DNA of 55,939 nt from a virus, in the IMG/VR virus record IMGVR_UViG_3300009154_004663, positions 1 through 55,939 of that record; one strand, written 5' to 3'. Below, piece by piece: positions 27,792-37,180 of this stretch. Made by a program: the position numbers and the translations under genes. The first letter of the stretch is position 1, and every line of letters begins with the position of its first letter. The notes under the pieces were generated by a model. It was given only the letters and a program-made list of their open reading frames with translations. It did not search any database and was not told the DNA's origin.

Positions 27792-30700
27792 ATGTCCCAA
27801 TCTAAACTTTTTGATTATAATACATCATTCTCAGTAATTAGAACTAATCCTAAAATTTCTGGAAATTTTAAAATTACTGTTGATTCTTCCGGAGGTGTTT
27901 GGTTTAATTCTATGAATGCTAATCAAACATTAAGTTCATCACGTTTTAAGAGATTTAATATAACAGGTGATAATAGTTACTCCGTTGATCTATTTAATTA
28001 TTTTGATAAGGGTACACTTTCTAATAGCATAGTTTTTGATGTTGCTAAATTTACCGACGGTGATAAAAGATCTGCTGAGAATTTTTCAGGACAATATGAT
28101 TTTTTCTATTCTAGTGGAGCTTCTTTATTAATTGATGGTAATTATAATGAAGATTTTTCGTACTTCCAGCCTCTTTGGGTTAAAAATGAAATACCAGATT
28201 TTTTTGTTGTGTTTAAAGTTCCTGGACCTTTAAGCTATTCTTACACAGAAAACCAAACTAAAATATCAGAGGGTACTTCTTACAAGGTTATCCAAGATTA
28301 TTCATCGGATGGTGATTTTATTATACAATATGGGATTGATCCATACGGTAATCCAAAGAGTTATAAAAGTGGTGATATTTTTAAAGGGGTTTTAAATGTT
28401 GATTCGTATTCAATACTAAGTGGAAGTGGAAAAGTTGCTATATTTAATGAGTTAAATAACATCTCACTTGTTGATAATATTGATTCGACATTTAGAGAAA
28501 AAATTCTTCCGAATTGCAGGGTAATTAAAACATTTGACCTTAGGGAATCAACTAAAATTGGAAAGTATATAAGATCTATTTTTAATAATCCAGGGTTTTC
28601 CACATCACCATTAGAGATTAACTGGGGAAATGATTCATATAGCTATTTTAAAGGAGTTAGCTATTCAGAAGGGGTTTTTTCTAAAAAAGGAGAACAGCTA
28701 AGTTCGTTTTTATCCTCTTCTAAATCTGATCCAATGATAGATCTAGAAGATTATATCACTTCGGGGTTTTCAAGAAATGGTTTAATTTGTCCAAATCTTC
28801 TTAATCTAGAGTTTCTTTTTAATGATGAAGACTCTGATCTCTATACTATAAATAGGTATTTTGGTCTTTATGTTTCACGTAATGATGTTTCCGAATTACA
28901 GTTAAACGGTAATTTCTTTTTTAAGCACAAAAACGATGCGGGTAATTTAAATCTTCCAAAGCCATCCGTAAATAATGTTGGATACTATGACAATAATTTT
29001 TCTAATCCAATATCATCTTCTTGCGGGGTTAGACTTTACTACGAGGGTGCCAGCGGATATCTACCAGGATCTGATAATGTAAATGTTGAATATTCAGATA
29101 AACTTTTTTATTTAACAGATAAGTATGATAATTTTTACAGCTTAAAAAGAATTGAAAAATATTCGGAAGAACTGGCATCTGGTACTGACATCTCTTGCTA
29201 TCAATATGGTCCTTATCGTCCAGAAACGGATTCATTTGGAACTACTGGATCTTTCCACTCTAATTCAAGCGGATCCCTGGTAATACATAACACTAAGACA
29301 GATCTTTTGAATTTTACCGGGAGTGATAAAAAAATTGCTACCGTTCCAGGTTCAAATGCTTCTAAAGCAGGAAACCCGTATTTTGAAGTTGAGTTTTTGA
29401 AGAATTGGGAATTCCCGGAGCATCTTACATTTAAAATATATTGGCCTAATGGGTCTATTAGGGAAGGTGGAAGAAAATATGATCTTGTTAAATCTGGAGA
29501 TTTTTCAGCTGTTCTCATTTGGACTGGAGGATCTTATTATTCTAGTGGTACTTCGTACTACTTTAATGCTATCACCGGATCTACTACTGAAATAGCATCG
29601 GCATTTTCATCCTTAATAAGAAGTGTAGACACCTCAACTTGGGATTCTGCAAATAATTCAGCATCCTCTATTATTAGATCAAAATTCAGGGGCATACAAA
29701 CGGATAAATCTTATTCTGTTAGTATCTTTGATAACTATGATGAATTTACTTCAAGATTTAAAGGATCATGGGATAGTACTTCTTCATACTCACAATCTGA
29801 TATTGTTCTTTATAATGAGACCTATTATTCAGCTTTAAATAACATAGTAGCGTCTACTAGTCTAAGTCCATCACCTGATGATGATATTGATAACTGGGAA
29901 ATCTATTACACCTTTTCAAAATCAGGATATGTTAAAATAAATGGGGCTGATGCTTCTCAGATATTCAAAAATGTTAATTTTATTGGCGGATCGGATACTA
30001 AAGAATGTAGAGTAGTTTTCAGCAACAAGTACTCAAACATAGTTAAACCAGGCTATTTCATAAACAGTTTAACAGGAACCTCTGAAATTTTAGAAGTGAC
30101 TAAGTATGTTGACGAACCAATAATTGATCCATTGACTGGTCAAATAACGTCATTTAACAATTTTGATAGCCTCCTGGTTGCTAATCTTGCTAATCAATTT
30201 GCAACAGTTCAGTTAGGATCTGATGGATCGTTTAATGTGTATAGCTCAAATAAAAGCCATATAGGGGTATTTACATTCTTTGACGTCAAGGAATTTGATT
30301 TTGATTTCTGGAGTTCTGAGTATTCTTATACGCCAACCCCGGAAACATATAAGTATTATCAATTAGAAGTTAATAGAACTGGTGAGATTAAAGCTAATAT
30401 ACCTTATTTTGTAAAGAGTGGACAGATTCTGTATTCTGGCTCAATTTATAATACAGGAGATTTATTTTATGGTATAACAGGATCAACATCTTTTATTAAT
30501 TCTGCTCCATCTTTGAATTCTTTGCCTGTTGTTTTTCCTGCTCAGTATTCTAACGTCACATATACTGGTAATATGAATTATTCTAATATTGACTATTATC
30601 AGGACTTTAATACGTTTGATGGGTTTATAGGGATTCAAAGTTTAGATCCTACCAGATTAAGTTCTTCCGCCTCTAAATTGGACGTTTTCAATAACGGTAA

Positions 30701-33596
30701 ATTGAATACCGAATATGAGTATTTGTGGGAAAATTACACTATAGAAAGATCTAACATCTCCAGAATAGTTCCTTATATAAACAAATGGGGCTATTTTAAT
30801 GGATACGATGCAAGAGGTAATCAATACAGGCTAAATTCAAGCCCAGCTTTCACACCACTTAATTTTTCTCCAAGCTTAGATAAAATATCTATAGATACTA
30901 GATATCTAACAATGGAGTGGTTTTTGTTGGAGCAACCTCCTAGAAACTTCCCCGTAGAAGATATGGGTGATCAAAAAAGTTATTTGTCAGGTAAAATAGA
31001 TCTGGATAAAGCTAGAAGTGCAAATCCTGAAGATTCCCTTTATCTTTCTTCTTATTTTACGGTTGAGCCTGGTGATTATCCGCAAGAATATGTTAACGAA
31101 AAGAATTACACTAAGGAGCTTTTCTCTTCTTTTCAATATAATCCGGCATCTTCTTATTATGAAACAATCTTTAGAGGAATTAAGGTTGTTCTTAAAAAAA
31201 AGGTAGAAAATTATACCAACTCAACTAGTAAATATATTCCTAATTATAGAGGCTATGAAGATTATAAATTTTCAGCGATATTAAGAATAGTTAATGAGGA
31301 CGATTCTATAATTCAAGCTCCAGTTTCCTACGAAGTTATTGAGAACGCCCAGCAAAAATTCGTTTTGTTTGTTTGCAATCTGATAATGAAAGACCAAAGG
31401 CTATTTCCTCTAGGATCTATCCAATCTGATGATTATATAATAGATTATACCACTTTATATTCTGCTAAGAATAAAACTAGTGTTACCCCACCTACTTTAA
31501 TTACTACTGGATCAGGAGATGGCTGGACAGGAACTGATTTTTCTAGCGGATATACCCACGAGTATAACTCCTCCGCTGACCCTTTAATATCCGATGTTTT
31601 CTCCGCAGCCACTGGTGCTTTTTATAATCTGGTATACGAAATCTCCGGCGTAACTGCAGGTTCTGTGTCTATAGGATTTTGTGGAGTTAATATAGGCTCT
31701 GGTATAACAGCATCAGGAAATTCCGTTATAAAAGCTGCAGCAAATTCTGGATTAGAAGTAACCCCAACATTGGATTTCACGGGAGCATTCTCTGCATACC
31801 TAGAATATCCTATCACTACCGGATCTAAATTTACTTATATTGATGACGTCAAATTGAGCTCTGGGTTAGATCTATCACTAGCAGCGGGTAGTTTAGTTGA
31901 TACGAATACCGGGGTGAATGGGAGAATAAACATAGCTAAAAATAACTCTTACGATACAGATCTAAGGGAAGAGATCCATCTTTTTTATGTACAGAATCCA
32001 ATAGGAGCTACTGCACCAACAATCTTAGCAACTGGAATTGGTAGTTTTAGTGTACCCTCTATTTCTTGCACGTACCCTTGGCCTACTGGTATTGGTCCTT
32101 CCTATGTCAATTTTGGTCAGGTTTCAGAGGCTCAAAATTATATTTTCAACGTTCCTTTTTCAATATCTTCGCCAGTAATTGTCCCTGTTGGTTCTAATGT
32201 AATATATAAAGATGCACCGGTTTTTCAGGTGGGCGGAGGGGAAAAATATTTTAGCGGAATTCTAAACAGATGCACAGCAGCATACATTTCTCAAAAAATA
32301 AACAGCAGCTCTAGCTATATCACTTACACTTCTTATTTTTGGAATGATGTAGATTTAAGTACTGATTCTAAAAGTAATGGATTTGAGATCTATTTTGAAC
32401 CGCCAACTAAAATAATAAAACCATTAGGTACAAGTTTTTCTAAATCATATACTGGTCCTCAAGATCTTAGGGGTACCTCCAAAGTAACAAATTACGTTTT
32501 AAATCCGGGTGATGGTAAATATTCTTCCATTTTAGTTAGATACTCTGGATTCTATGAGCCCATTTTTAGAAAGGTGATTCATTTTAACAAGGACAAGATC
32601 GATTCTATTTCAGAAGGAACACACTCCATAGATCTATCATATAGAAATTGCAATTTTGATTCTGGTAAATATTACTTTGGGGTTTCCAGAAATCTAAGCT
32701 ATACCAAGGTTTCATTAGGAAATCCAATTTTGGCTTTATCTAGCTCCATACCAGAAGGACCTGTTTATCCTCTAGTAGGTCAAACCCCAATAGCAATTAG
32801 GGACTTTAATTTATTCTCATCTTCTTGGGATCCTGGATATTATAGGGGTTACACAAGTGCAACAACTTACCTCAAAATGGCAGGAACCAGATCTATGAAG
32901 GAGATAAAAACTTTCTTTGGCTCTAAAATAATGAAGACCCCAGACTCTATATCAGCCCCGAATTACATAACTTTGGAAATATCAAGAACTTCAGGCTCTA
33001 CAAGCATATCTTCTTTAAATTCTATAATAAGCGGATTTATAAAACCAATTCAAAACATCACATCTTCAAATTCAGGGAAAGGCATAGGATCCGTTGGGCC
33101 ATATCTTTCGGGGGTAGATTTCAATAAATTGGATTTAAGCATATTTCCTGAGAGTGAAATCTTTTGGCAGTATTTTAAAGACATAAATAAGTTAAAGGGA
33201 ATCATTAGATTGGATAGAATTTTAAGAAGATTTCTGCTTAATTCTGGAATAAAAAACGTTTTTATTGATAATATAATATCAGAGTTCGGAGTAGGGGATC
33301 CAAATTCAATAAATGATGATATAAATTCCTATATAGATCTAAACGTTTCTCCAGCATTCCAGGGTGGATCTTTTAATCTATACGTAAAGAAAACTGCTAG
33401 TCAGGAAAATTTATCATCAATTAAAGAAGCCGTTAGAGGGGATTTGCTTCAGAGTGATTTGATTAATAACGGTTATATCTTAGATAATAACTATAGCCTA
33501 ACTAGTATTAGTAGTTTAGTGTATGAATTTGAGTATCCTCTAGAAAAAAATTACAATTATTCAATCCAATTTGATTTAAGTATAATCAAGATATAA
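27792..33596 (+). CDS. Giant (1934 aa) tail structural protein with CBM-like module
   Basis: This is the largest gene in the window. The protein is beta-rich, full of Ser, Asn, Tyr and Gly, with no membrane segment. At residues ~659-708 the sequence GSWDSTSSYSQSDIVLYNET followed by YYSALN and later DNWEIYY matches the aromatic pattern of chitin-type carbohydrate-binding modules (CBM5/12). An Ala/Gly/Thr-rich beta region lies at about 1235-1360, and the end (residues ~1760-1934) is mixed helical with KLKGIIRLDRILRRFLLNSG. The start follows CAAAGGATAAT, one of few leaders with a Shine-Dalgarno-like AAAGGA. It is probably a baseplate-periphery or receptor-facing protein; exact role unknown. Confidence 0.72.
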   Translation: MSQSKLFDYNTSFSVIRTNPKISGNFKITVDSSGGVWFNSMNANQTLSSSRFKRFNITGDNSYSVDLFNYFDKGTLSNSIVFDVAKFTDGDKRSAENFSGQYDFFYSSGASLLIDGNYNEDFSYFQPLWVKNEIPDFFVVFKVPGPLSYSYTENQTKISEGTSYKVIQDYSSDGDFIIQYGIDPYGNPKSYKSGDIFKGVLNVDSYSILSGSGKVAIFNELNNISLVDNIDSTFREKILPNCRVIKTFDLRESTKIGKYIRSIFNNPGFSTSPLEINWGNDSYSYFKGVSYSEGVFSKKGEQLSSFLSSSKSDPMIDLEDYITSGFSRNGLICPNLLNLEFLFNDEDSDLYTINRYFGLYVSRNDVSELQLNGNFFFKHKNDAGNLNLPKPSVNNVGYYDNNFSNPISSSCGVRLYYEGASGYLPGSDNVNVEYSDKLFYLTDKYDNFYSLKRIEKYSEELASGTDISCYQYGPYRPETDSFGTTGSFHSNSSGSLVIHNTKTDLLNFTGSDKKIATVPGSNASKAGNPYFEVEFLKNWEFPEHLTFKIYWPNGSIREGGRKYDLVKSGDFSAVLIWTGGSYYSSGTSYYFNAITGSTTEIASAFSSLIRSVDTSTWDSANNSASSIIRSKFRGIQTDKSYSVSIFDNYDEFTSRFKGSWDSTSSYSQSDIVLYNETYYSALNNIVASTSLSPSPDDDIDNWEIYYTFSKSGYVKINGADASQIFKNVNFIGGSDTKECRVVFSNKYSNIVKPGYFINSLTGTSEILEVTKYVDEPIIDPLTGQITSFNNFDSLLVANLANQFATVQLGSDGSFNVYSSNKSHIGVFTFFDVKEFDFDFWSSEYSYTPTPETYKYYQLEVNRTGEIKANIPYFVKSGQILYSGSIYNTGDLFYGITGSTSFINSAPSLNSLPVVFPAQYSNVTYTGNMNYSNIDYYQDFNTFDGFIGIQSLDPTRLSSSASKLDVFNNGKLNTEYEYLWENYTIERSNISRIVPYINKWGYFNGYDARGNQYRLNSSPAFTPLNFSPSLDKISIDTRYLTMEWFLLEQPPRNFPVEDMGDQKSYLSGKIDLDKARSANPEDSLYLSSYFTVEPGDYPQEYVNEKNYTKELFSSFQYNPASSYYETIFRGIKVVLKKKVENYTNSTSKYIPNYRGYEDYKFSAILRIVNEDDSIIQAPVSYEVIENAQQKFVLFVCNLIMKDQRLFPLGSIQSDDYIIDYTTLYSAKNKTSVTPPTLITTGSGDGWTGTDFSSGYTHEYNSSADPLISDVFSAATGAFYNLVYEISGVTAGSVSIGFCGVNIGSGITASGNSVIKAAANSGLEVTPTLDFTGAFSAYLEYPITTGSKFTYIDDVKLSSGLDLSLAAGSLVDTNTGVNGRINIAKNNSYDTDLREEIHLFYVQNPIGATAPTILATGIGSFSVPSISCTYPWPTGIGPSYVNFGQVSEAQNYIFNVPFSISSPVIVPVGSNVIYKDAPVFQVGGGEKYFSGILNRCTAAYISQKINSSSSYITYTSYFWNDVDLSTDSKSNGFEIYFEPPTKIIKPLGTSFSKSYTGPQDLRGTSKVTNYVLNPGDGKYSSILVRYSGFYEPIFRKVIHFNKDKIDSISEGTHSIDLSYRNCNFDSGKYYFGVSRNLSYTKVSLGNPILALSSSIPEGPVYPLVGQTPIAIRDFNLFSSSWDPGYYRGYTSATTYLKMAGTRSMKEIKTFFGSKIMKTPDSISAPNYITLEISRTSGSTSISSLNSIISGFIKPIQNITSSNSGKGIGSVGPYLSGVDFNKLDLSIFPESEIFWQYFKDINKLKGIIRLDRILRRFLLNSGIKNVFIDNIISEFGVGDPNSINDDINSYIDLNVSPAFQGGSFNLYVKKTASQENLSSIKEAVRGDLLQSDLINNGYILDNNYSLTSISSLVYEFEYPLEKNYNYSIQFDLSIIKI

Positions 33597-33597
33597 A

Positions 33598-35382
33598 ATG
33601 CCAAAAACGAATATATTAGCTATAAATTATAATGACGATCAGAGCTCTATTATAAATAAGTTAAATAATAATTTTGATGAAACGTTGGAGCTTCATGGGG
33701 GATCTCAGGGAATTCAGGGTGAAACCGGTCCCGCTGGTCCTATAGGTGAGATTGGGCCAAAGGGACAAACAGGAAATTCTGGAGTCAGAGGGAGCAAGTG
33801 GTTAATCTCATCTTCAGCTCCAATAGGTGGTATTGATAATCCGATTATATTAAGTGACTATTGGGTTAATAGCAATGATGGTGAGATTAGCATTTTTACT
33901 GATTATGGCTGGACCCCTACTGGATATAATTTAAATTCGACTGGTGAGGTTTTTTCTATAGTGGAAAGTAGGTATAGAGATAATGCAAGTCCAGCTTCCG
34001 GATTGACCGGATCTTCTCTAATAATAAATCAGATAGATCCTAGCTTATATTCTTTTATTTTTTCAGACAGTAATCCAGAAGCAGGACCAACAAATCCGGA
34101 TCTTTCCAAATTTGTGATATCCACTGATTCGTCAGTAAATTCAGGAGCACTTCTTGAGTTTTCTAAAACAAATCTAGAAACAGGTTCACCTTTAGATTAT
34201 GGACAGCATCCAGTATTTAAATGGACTTCACCAGGCATTAATAATAGCTCATTGCTATGGGGAATTCCGGGAGGATCATTTTCTCTTGGAGCTTCTGGTG
34301 GAATTTCTTTCTCTTTTGATTCCTCTACTTTATCCTCAGGAAGAAGCATGTTTATTAATTATGGAGTCGGGGTTACTGGAACTTCCGGATTTAATGGGAT
34401 CTATGCCACTGGAGGTATACAGATAAATTCGTCTAACTTCGTCATCGATTCTAAATTTTTGACTTACAATAAGGGATACTACAGTGGACCTAATTATGGA
34501 AGCTCACTTCAAATTAGGAATTCTTTTAATCTCAATTACCCTAATTCTGTTTCTGAAATTCCTGTACTAAGAATAAATGGATTACCTGGATCACTTCTTT
34601 CTGTAGAGAGAGAAAATGATTCATTGTCAGCATCTTCCCTCCAGAACTATGCTTTTTCTTTCAAATCTCAAAATGTAAACAAATCATATCTTGATTCTAG
34701 AGGCAAACTTTTGACTGGTGCTTCATATTCGCCTATAATTTTTCCAGGAAATCTCTCAGGAATAACAGCATCTGCCAGTGGTCCAACGGGAACAAATGAA
34801 GTTGTTTCGTGGTATTTATTATCTCAGCCATATACGGAAACACTCACAATCACACAGCAGAATGGGATTCTAGGTGTAGTTCCGGTTACTAGCGGGAATA
34901 CTTTAGTTTTTACTCCGAATTTTCCAAATTTAGGAGGAGCTAAAGGATCTTATGTTGGGATTGGATTTTATTCAGGATCAGGAGGATGGAATGACACATA
35001 TTCGTCAACAGGGCCTACTGCTAGCAGAAATTTCCTTCTCTCCGGGGAATCTGTTAGCTTTACTGCATATTGTGTATCTGATACTTATTCAGGGTATGGC
35101 TACCCTTCCAGCCCTTCCAGCTTTTCTGACACTTCAAACTATAATGGGTTTGGCTATATCGGATATGGAGGGACATCAGGAACTGTCAATAGAGTAGTTA
35201 ATCTCCCATTCAAAGCTCAAGCAATGGATTTTACCATTTATAGGCCAGCTACGGGAGGGGGATTTACAGGGGGAATTGGTGTTTATTGGAGAGCTTATAG
35301 TACTGGAATAACCCCAGGAACAACTAGCACAGTAAATACAGGAGGATCAGGAGGCTTTTTTACTATACCTGATATATATTAA
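33598..35382 (+). CDS. Collagen-like tail fibre, paralogue 1 of 3
   Basis: This 594-aa protein has an N-terminal docking segment IINKLNNNFDETLELHGG, then Gly-X-Y collagen-like triplets (GIQGETGPAGPIGEIGPKG, ~41-59) closing with GVRGSKW, an aromatic segment, a Ser-rich beta shaft and a glycine-rich C-terminal domain. The two following genes share length (589 and 595 aa) and order of parts, so all three arose by tandem duplication. Collagen-like triplets form trimeric stalks in phage fibres. The start codon is 1 nt after the preceding stop. The C-terminal tip (ending GFFTIPDIY) differs from the paralogues and is presumably the receptor-contacting part. Confidence 0.82.
   Translation: MPKTNILAINYNDDQSSIINKLNNNFDETLELHGGSQGIQGETGPAGPIGEIGPKGQTGNSGVRGSKWLISSSAPIGGIDNPIILSDYWVNSNDGEISIFTDYGWTPTGYNLNSTGEVFSIVESRYRDNASPASGLTGSSLIINQIDPSLYSFIFSDSNPEAGPTNPDLSKFVISTDSSVNSGALLEFSKTNLETGSPLDYGQHPVFKWTSPGINNSSLLWGIPGGSFSLGASGGISFSFDSSTLSSGRSMFINYGVGVTGTSGFNGIYATGGIQINSSNFVIDSKFLTYNKGYYSGPNYGSSLQIRNSFNLNYPNSVSEIPVLRINGLPGSLLSVERENDSLSASSLQNYAFSFKSQNVNKSYLDSRGKLLTGASYSPIIFPGNLSGITASASGPTGTNEVVSWYLLSQPYTETLTITQQNGILGVVPVTSGNTLVFTPNFPNLGGAKGSYVGIGFYSGSGGWNDTYSSTGPTASRNFLLSGESVSFTAYCVSDTYSGYGYPSSPSSFSDTSNYNGFGYIGYGGTSGTVNRVVNLPFKAQAMDFTIYRPATGGGFTGGIGVYWRAYSTGITPGTTSTVNTGGSGGFFTIPDIY
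35371..35378 (+). promoter_or_regulatory. GATATATA element overlapping a gene end
   Basis: GATATATA coincides with the last codons of fibre paralogue 1 (Asp-Ile-Tyr-stop) and lies 33 nt upstream of the start of paralogue 2. Spacing agrees with the other copies, so it may be an internal promoter, though the coding overlap means chance cannot be excluded. Confidence 0.4.
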
Positions 35383-35403
35383 ACAGTAAACCATTAAACC
35401 TAA

Positions 35404-37173
35404 ATGTCAGATCTAAAGATATTAAAAATAGATAGAGGCGATTCTCAAAAAACTCTAATAGATAAGGTAAATTATAATTTTTCTAGTATCGTTTCTTTTG
35501 GAGGAGGACCTTATGGAAAAACTGGAAAAGCGGGGACTCAGGGGGATCAAGGTGGTATTGGACCAACTGGGTCTTATGGAGATCCGGGTGTAAGAGGTCA
35601 AACCTGGTTTGTTGGAGCCAACAATCCTACCAGTCCAATCCAGGGGGATCTGTGGTTAAATACAGGAAATTATAATACTGTCTATAAATATGAGAGTTCT
35701 TCCTGGAATTTATACGATCTAAATCTAAGAGCACAAGATGTTTTTAGAATCTATACTCCGATAGTATCCGGATTTTCTAATTCTGGGTATTTCAATTCTT
35801 CAGTAAATCCATTAAACTATACTCTTGTATTATCGGACTCCTCTTTTTCTCTTGCTGGAAACAGTCTAAATGCTTTTAACCCGCAGTCCAGTAAGGTTGT
35901 TATCTCTACGAATAGTCTGATAGCTCAAAGAAAAATTTTAGAATTCTCTAAATCAGATTCCGACTCATTAGCATTTTCTAAATCACCATCTTTTTATTGG
36001 GTGGTTGGACCAACAACAGGTAAGGAAACATGGGAAACTGGAACCCCTGCTACTAGTGGAAATTATGGATTGATCTTAAATTCTCCTGAAGGATTTCTAG
36101 TTAATAGTAAAAAATCATTTAACATAAATTCCTCTTCCAATTTTTATTCGTATTCAAATGGAATCTCTATAAACACGTCTTCAAATTCACCTATTGTGTT
36201 TAATTCTGGATCTTATTTTAGCCTTTCGCTTTCTGGTGGAGTTTTAAAATTATCATCTTCTAATCTATACGCATCATCATCTAATATATTAAACTATTCA
36301 GGAGCATTTCTTTATAATAATTTATACGATAACTCTAGAGACTCTAAAGCTTTTAGAATAAGTAGTTCAGGAAACACTTCAAATTTAATAGTTAATAATT
36401 CTCTGGCTCCAAGCAGAAATTCTACTCTTCTCCATATAAGGGACACCTATTACGGAAATGACGTTTTAAAATTATATTCAAATGGTGATCTTTACGCTTT
36501 AAGAAAATTTAATGCAATCCAAAATCCAGTATGGGTTAATAACGGGGGAACATCCTCAGTGGAGTTACCTGGAACTGGTGGGAGTCCGAGTCTGCCAAAA
36601 AGTACTGTATATTGGCTTAATGTTGTTCCTTCGGTAGCTAGTGGAGGAACTGGACCTTTTGAAAGCTGTCTTTTCTGTAGCTCTGGTACTGATTTTATAG
36701 TGGATCCTGCTAACTATGGACCTAATGTCAATCTTGGGATATCTTTATGGACACCAGCATATTCTTCAAATTCTATGGACTCTGTATCAAATGGAGGATG
36801 GCTTAATCTTTTAAATGATCTGGAATCGATAACTTTTACCGTTAGAATGAAAACTCCAGGAAGATATTTTAGATTCGTTGGGTTAAATACAAATACTGGA
36901 TTAACCGGAGCGCCTGATGGAGCTGGACCTACTGGTCCTGCTGATACATATGGAAATTATCAAGTTCATATGCTTTCTGCAACAGGAGCTCCTGGTGCAA
37001 CAAATATAGAATTCACAATACTTAATTTATCAAATGGAGTTGCTAGATCGCAAACTGATAGATGGTTTAAAGTCTACTATTCAGCTTACGGTGGTCTTTC
37101 TTCGGCTACTGGAAGTTCAGAATATAGCGTTTCGGGTGTTTTGTGTAAGAATGGAACAATAACTTATATTTAA
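35404..37173 (+). CDS. Collagen-like tail fibre, paralogue 2 of 3
   Basis: This 589-aa protein has an N-terminal motif TLIDKVNYNFSSIVSFGGG, then Gly-X-Y triplets GKTGKAGTQGDQGGIGPTG with a closing GVRGQTWFVG, followed by PIQGDLWLNTG, a pattern common in phage fibres after the collagen stalk. A Ser/Asn-rich shaft follows (~130-390), and the C-terminal domain is Gly-rich (GAGPTGPADTYGNYQVHM). It is paralogous to the genes on both sides. It differs most in the C-terminal domain, suggesting diversification of the receptor or structural contact. Confidence 0.82.
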   Translation: MSDLKILKIDRGDSQKTLIDKVNYNFSSIVSFGGGPYGKTGKAGTQGDQGGIGPTGSYGDPGVRGQTWFVGANNPTSPIQGDLWLNTGNYNTVYKYESSSWNLYDLNLRAQDVFRIYTPIVSGFSNSGYFNSSVNPLNYTLVLSDSSFSLAGNSLNAFNPQSSKVVISTNSLIAQRKILEFSKSDSDSLAFSKSPSFYWVVGPTTGKETWETGTPATSGNYGLILNSPEGFLVNSKKSFNINSSSNFYSYSNGISINTSSNSPIVFNSGSYFSLSLSGGVLKLSSSNLYASSSNILNYSGAFLYNNLYDNSRDSKAFRISSSGNTSNLIVNNSLAPSRNSTLLHIRDTYYGNDVLKLYSNGDLYALRKFNAIQNPVWVNNGGTSSVELPGTGGSPSLPKSTVYWLNVVPSVASGGTGPFESCLFCSSGTDFIVDPANYGPNVNLGISLWTPAYSSNSMDSVSNGGWLNLLNDLESITFTVRMKTPGRYFRFVGLNTNTGLTGAPDGAGPTGPADTYGNYQVHMLSATGAPGATNIEFTILNLSNGVARSQTDRWFKVYYSAYGGLSSATGSSEYSVSGVLCKNGTITYI

Positions 37174-37180
37174 AATAGAT

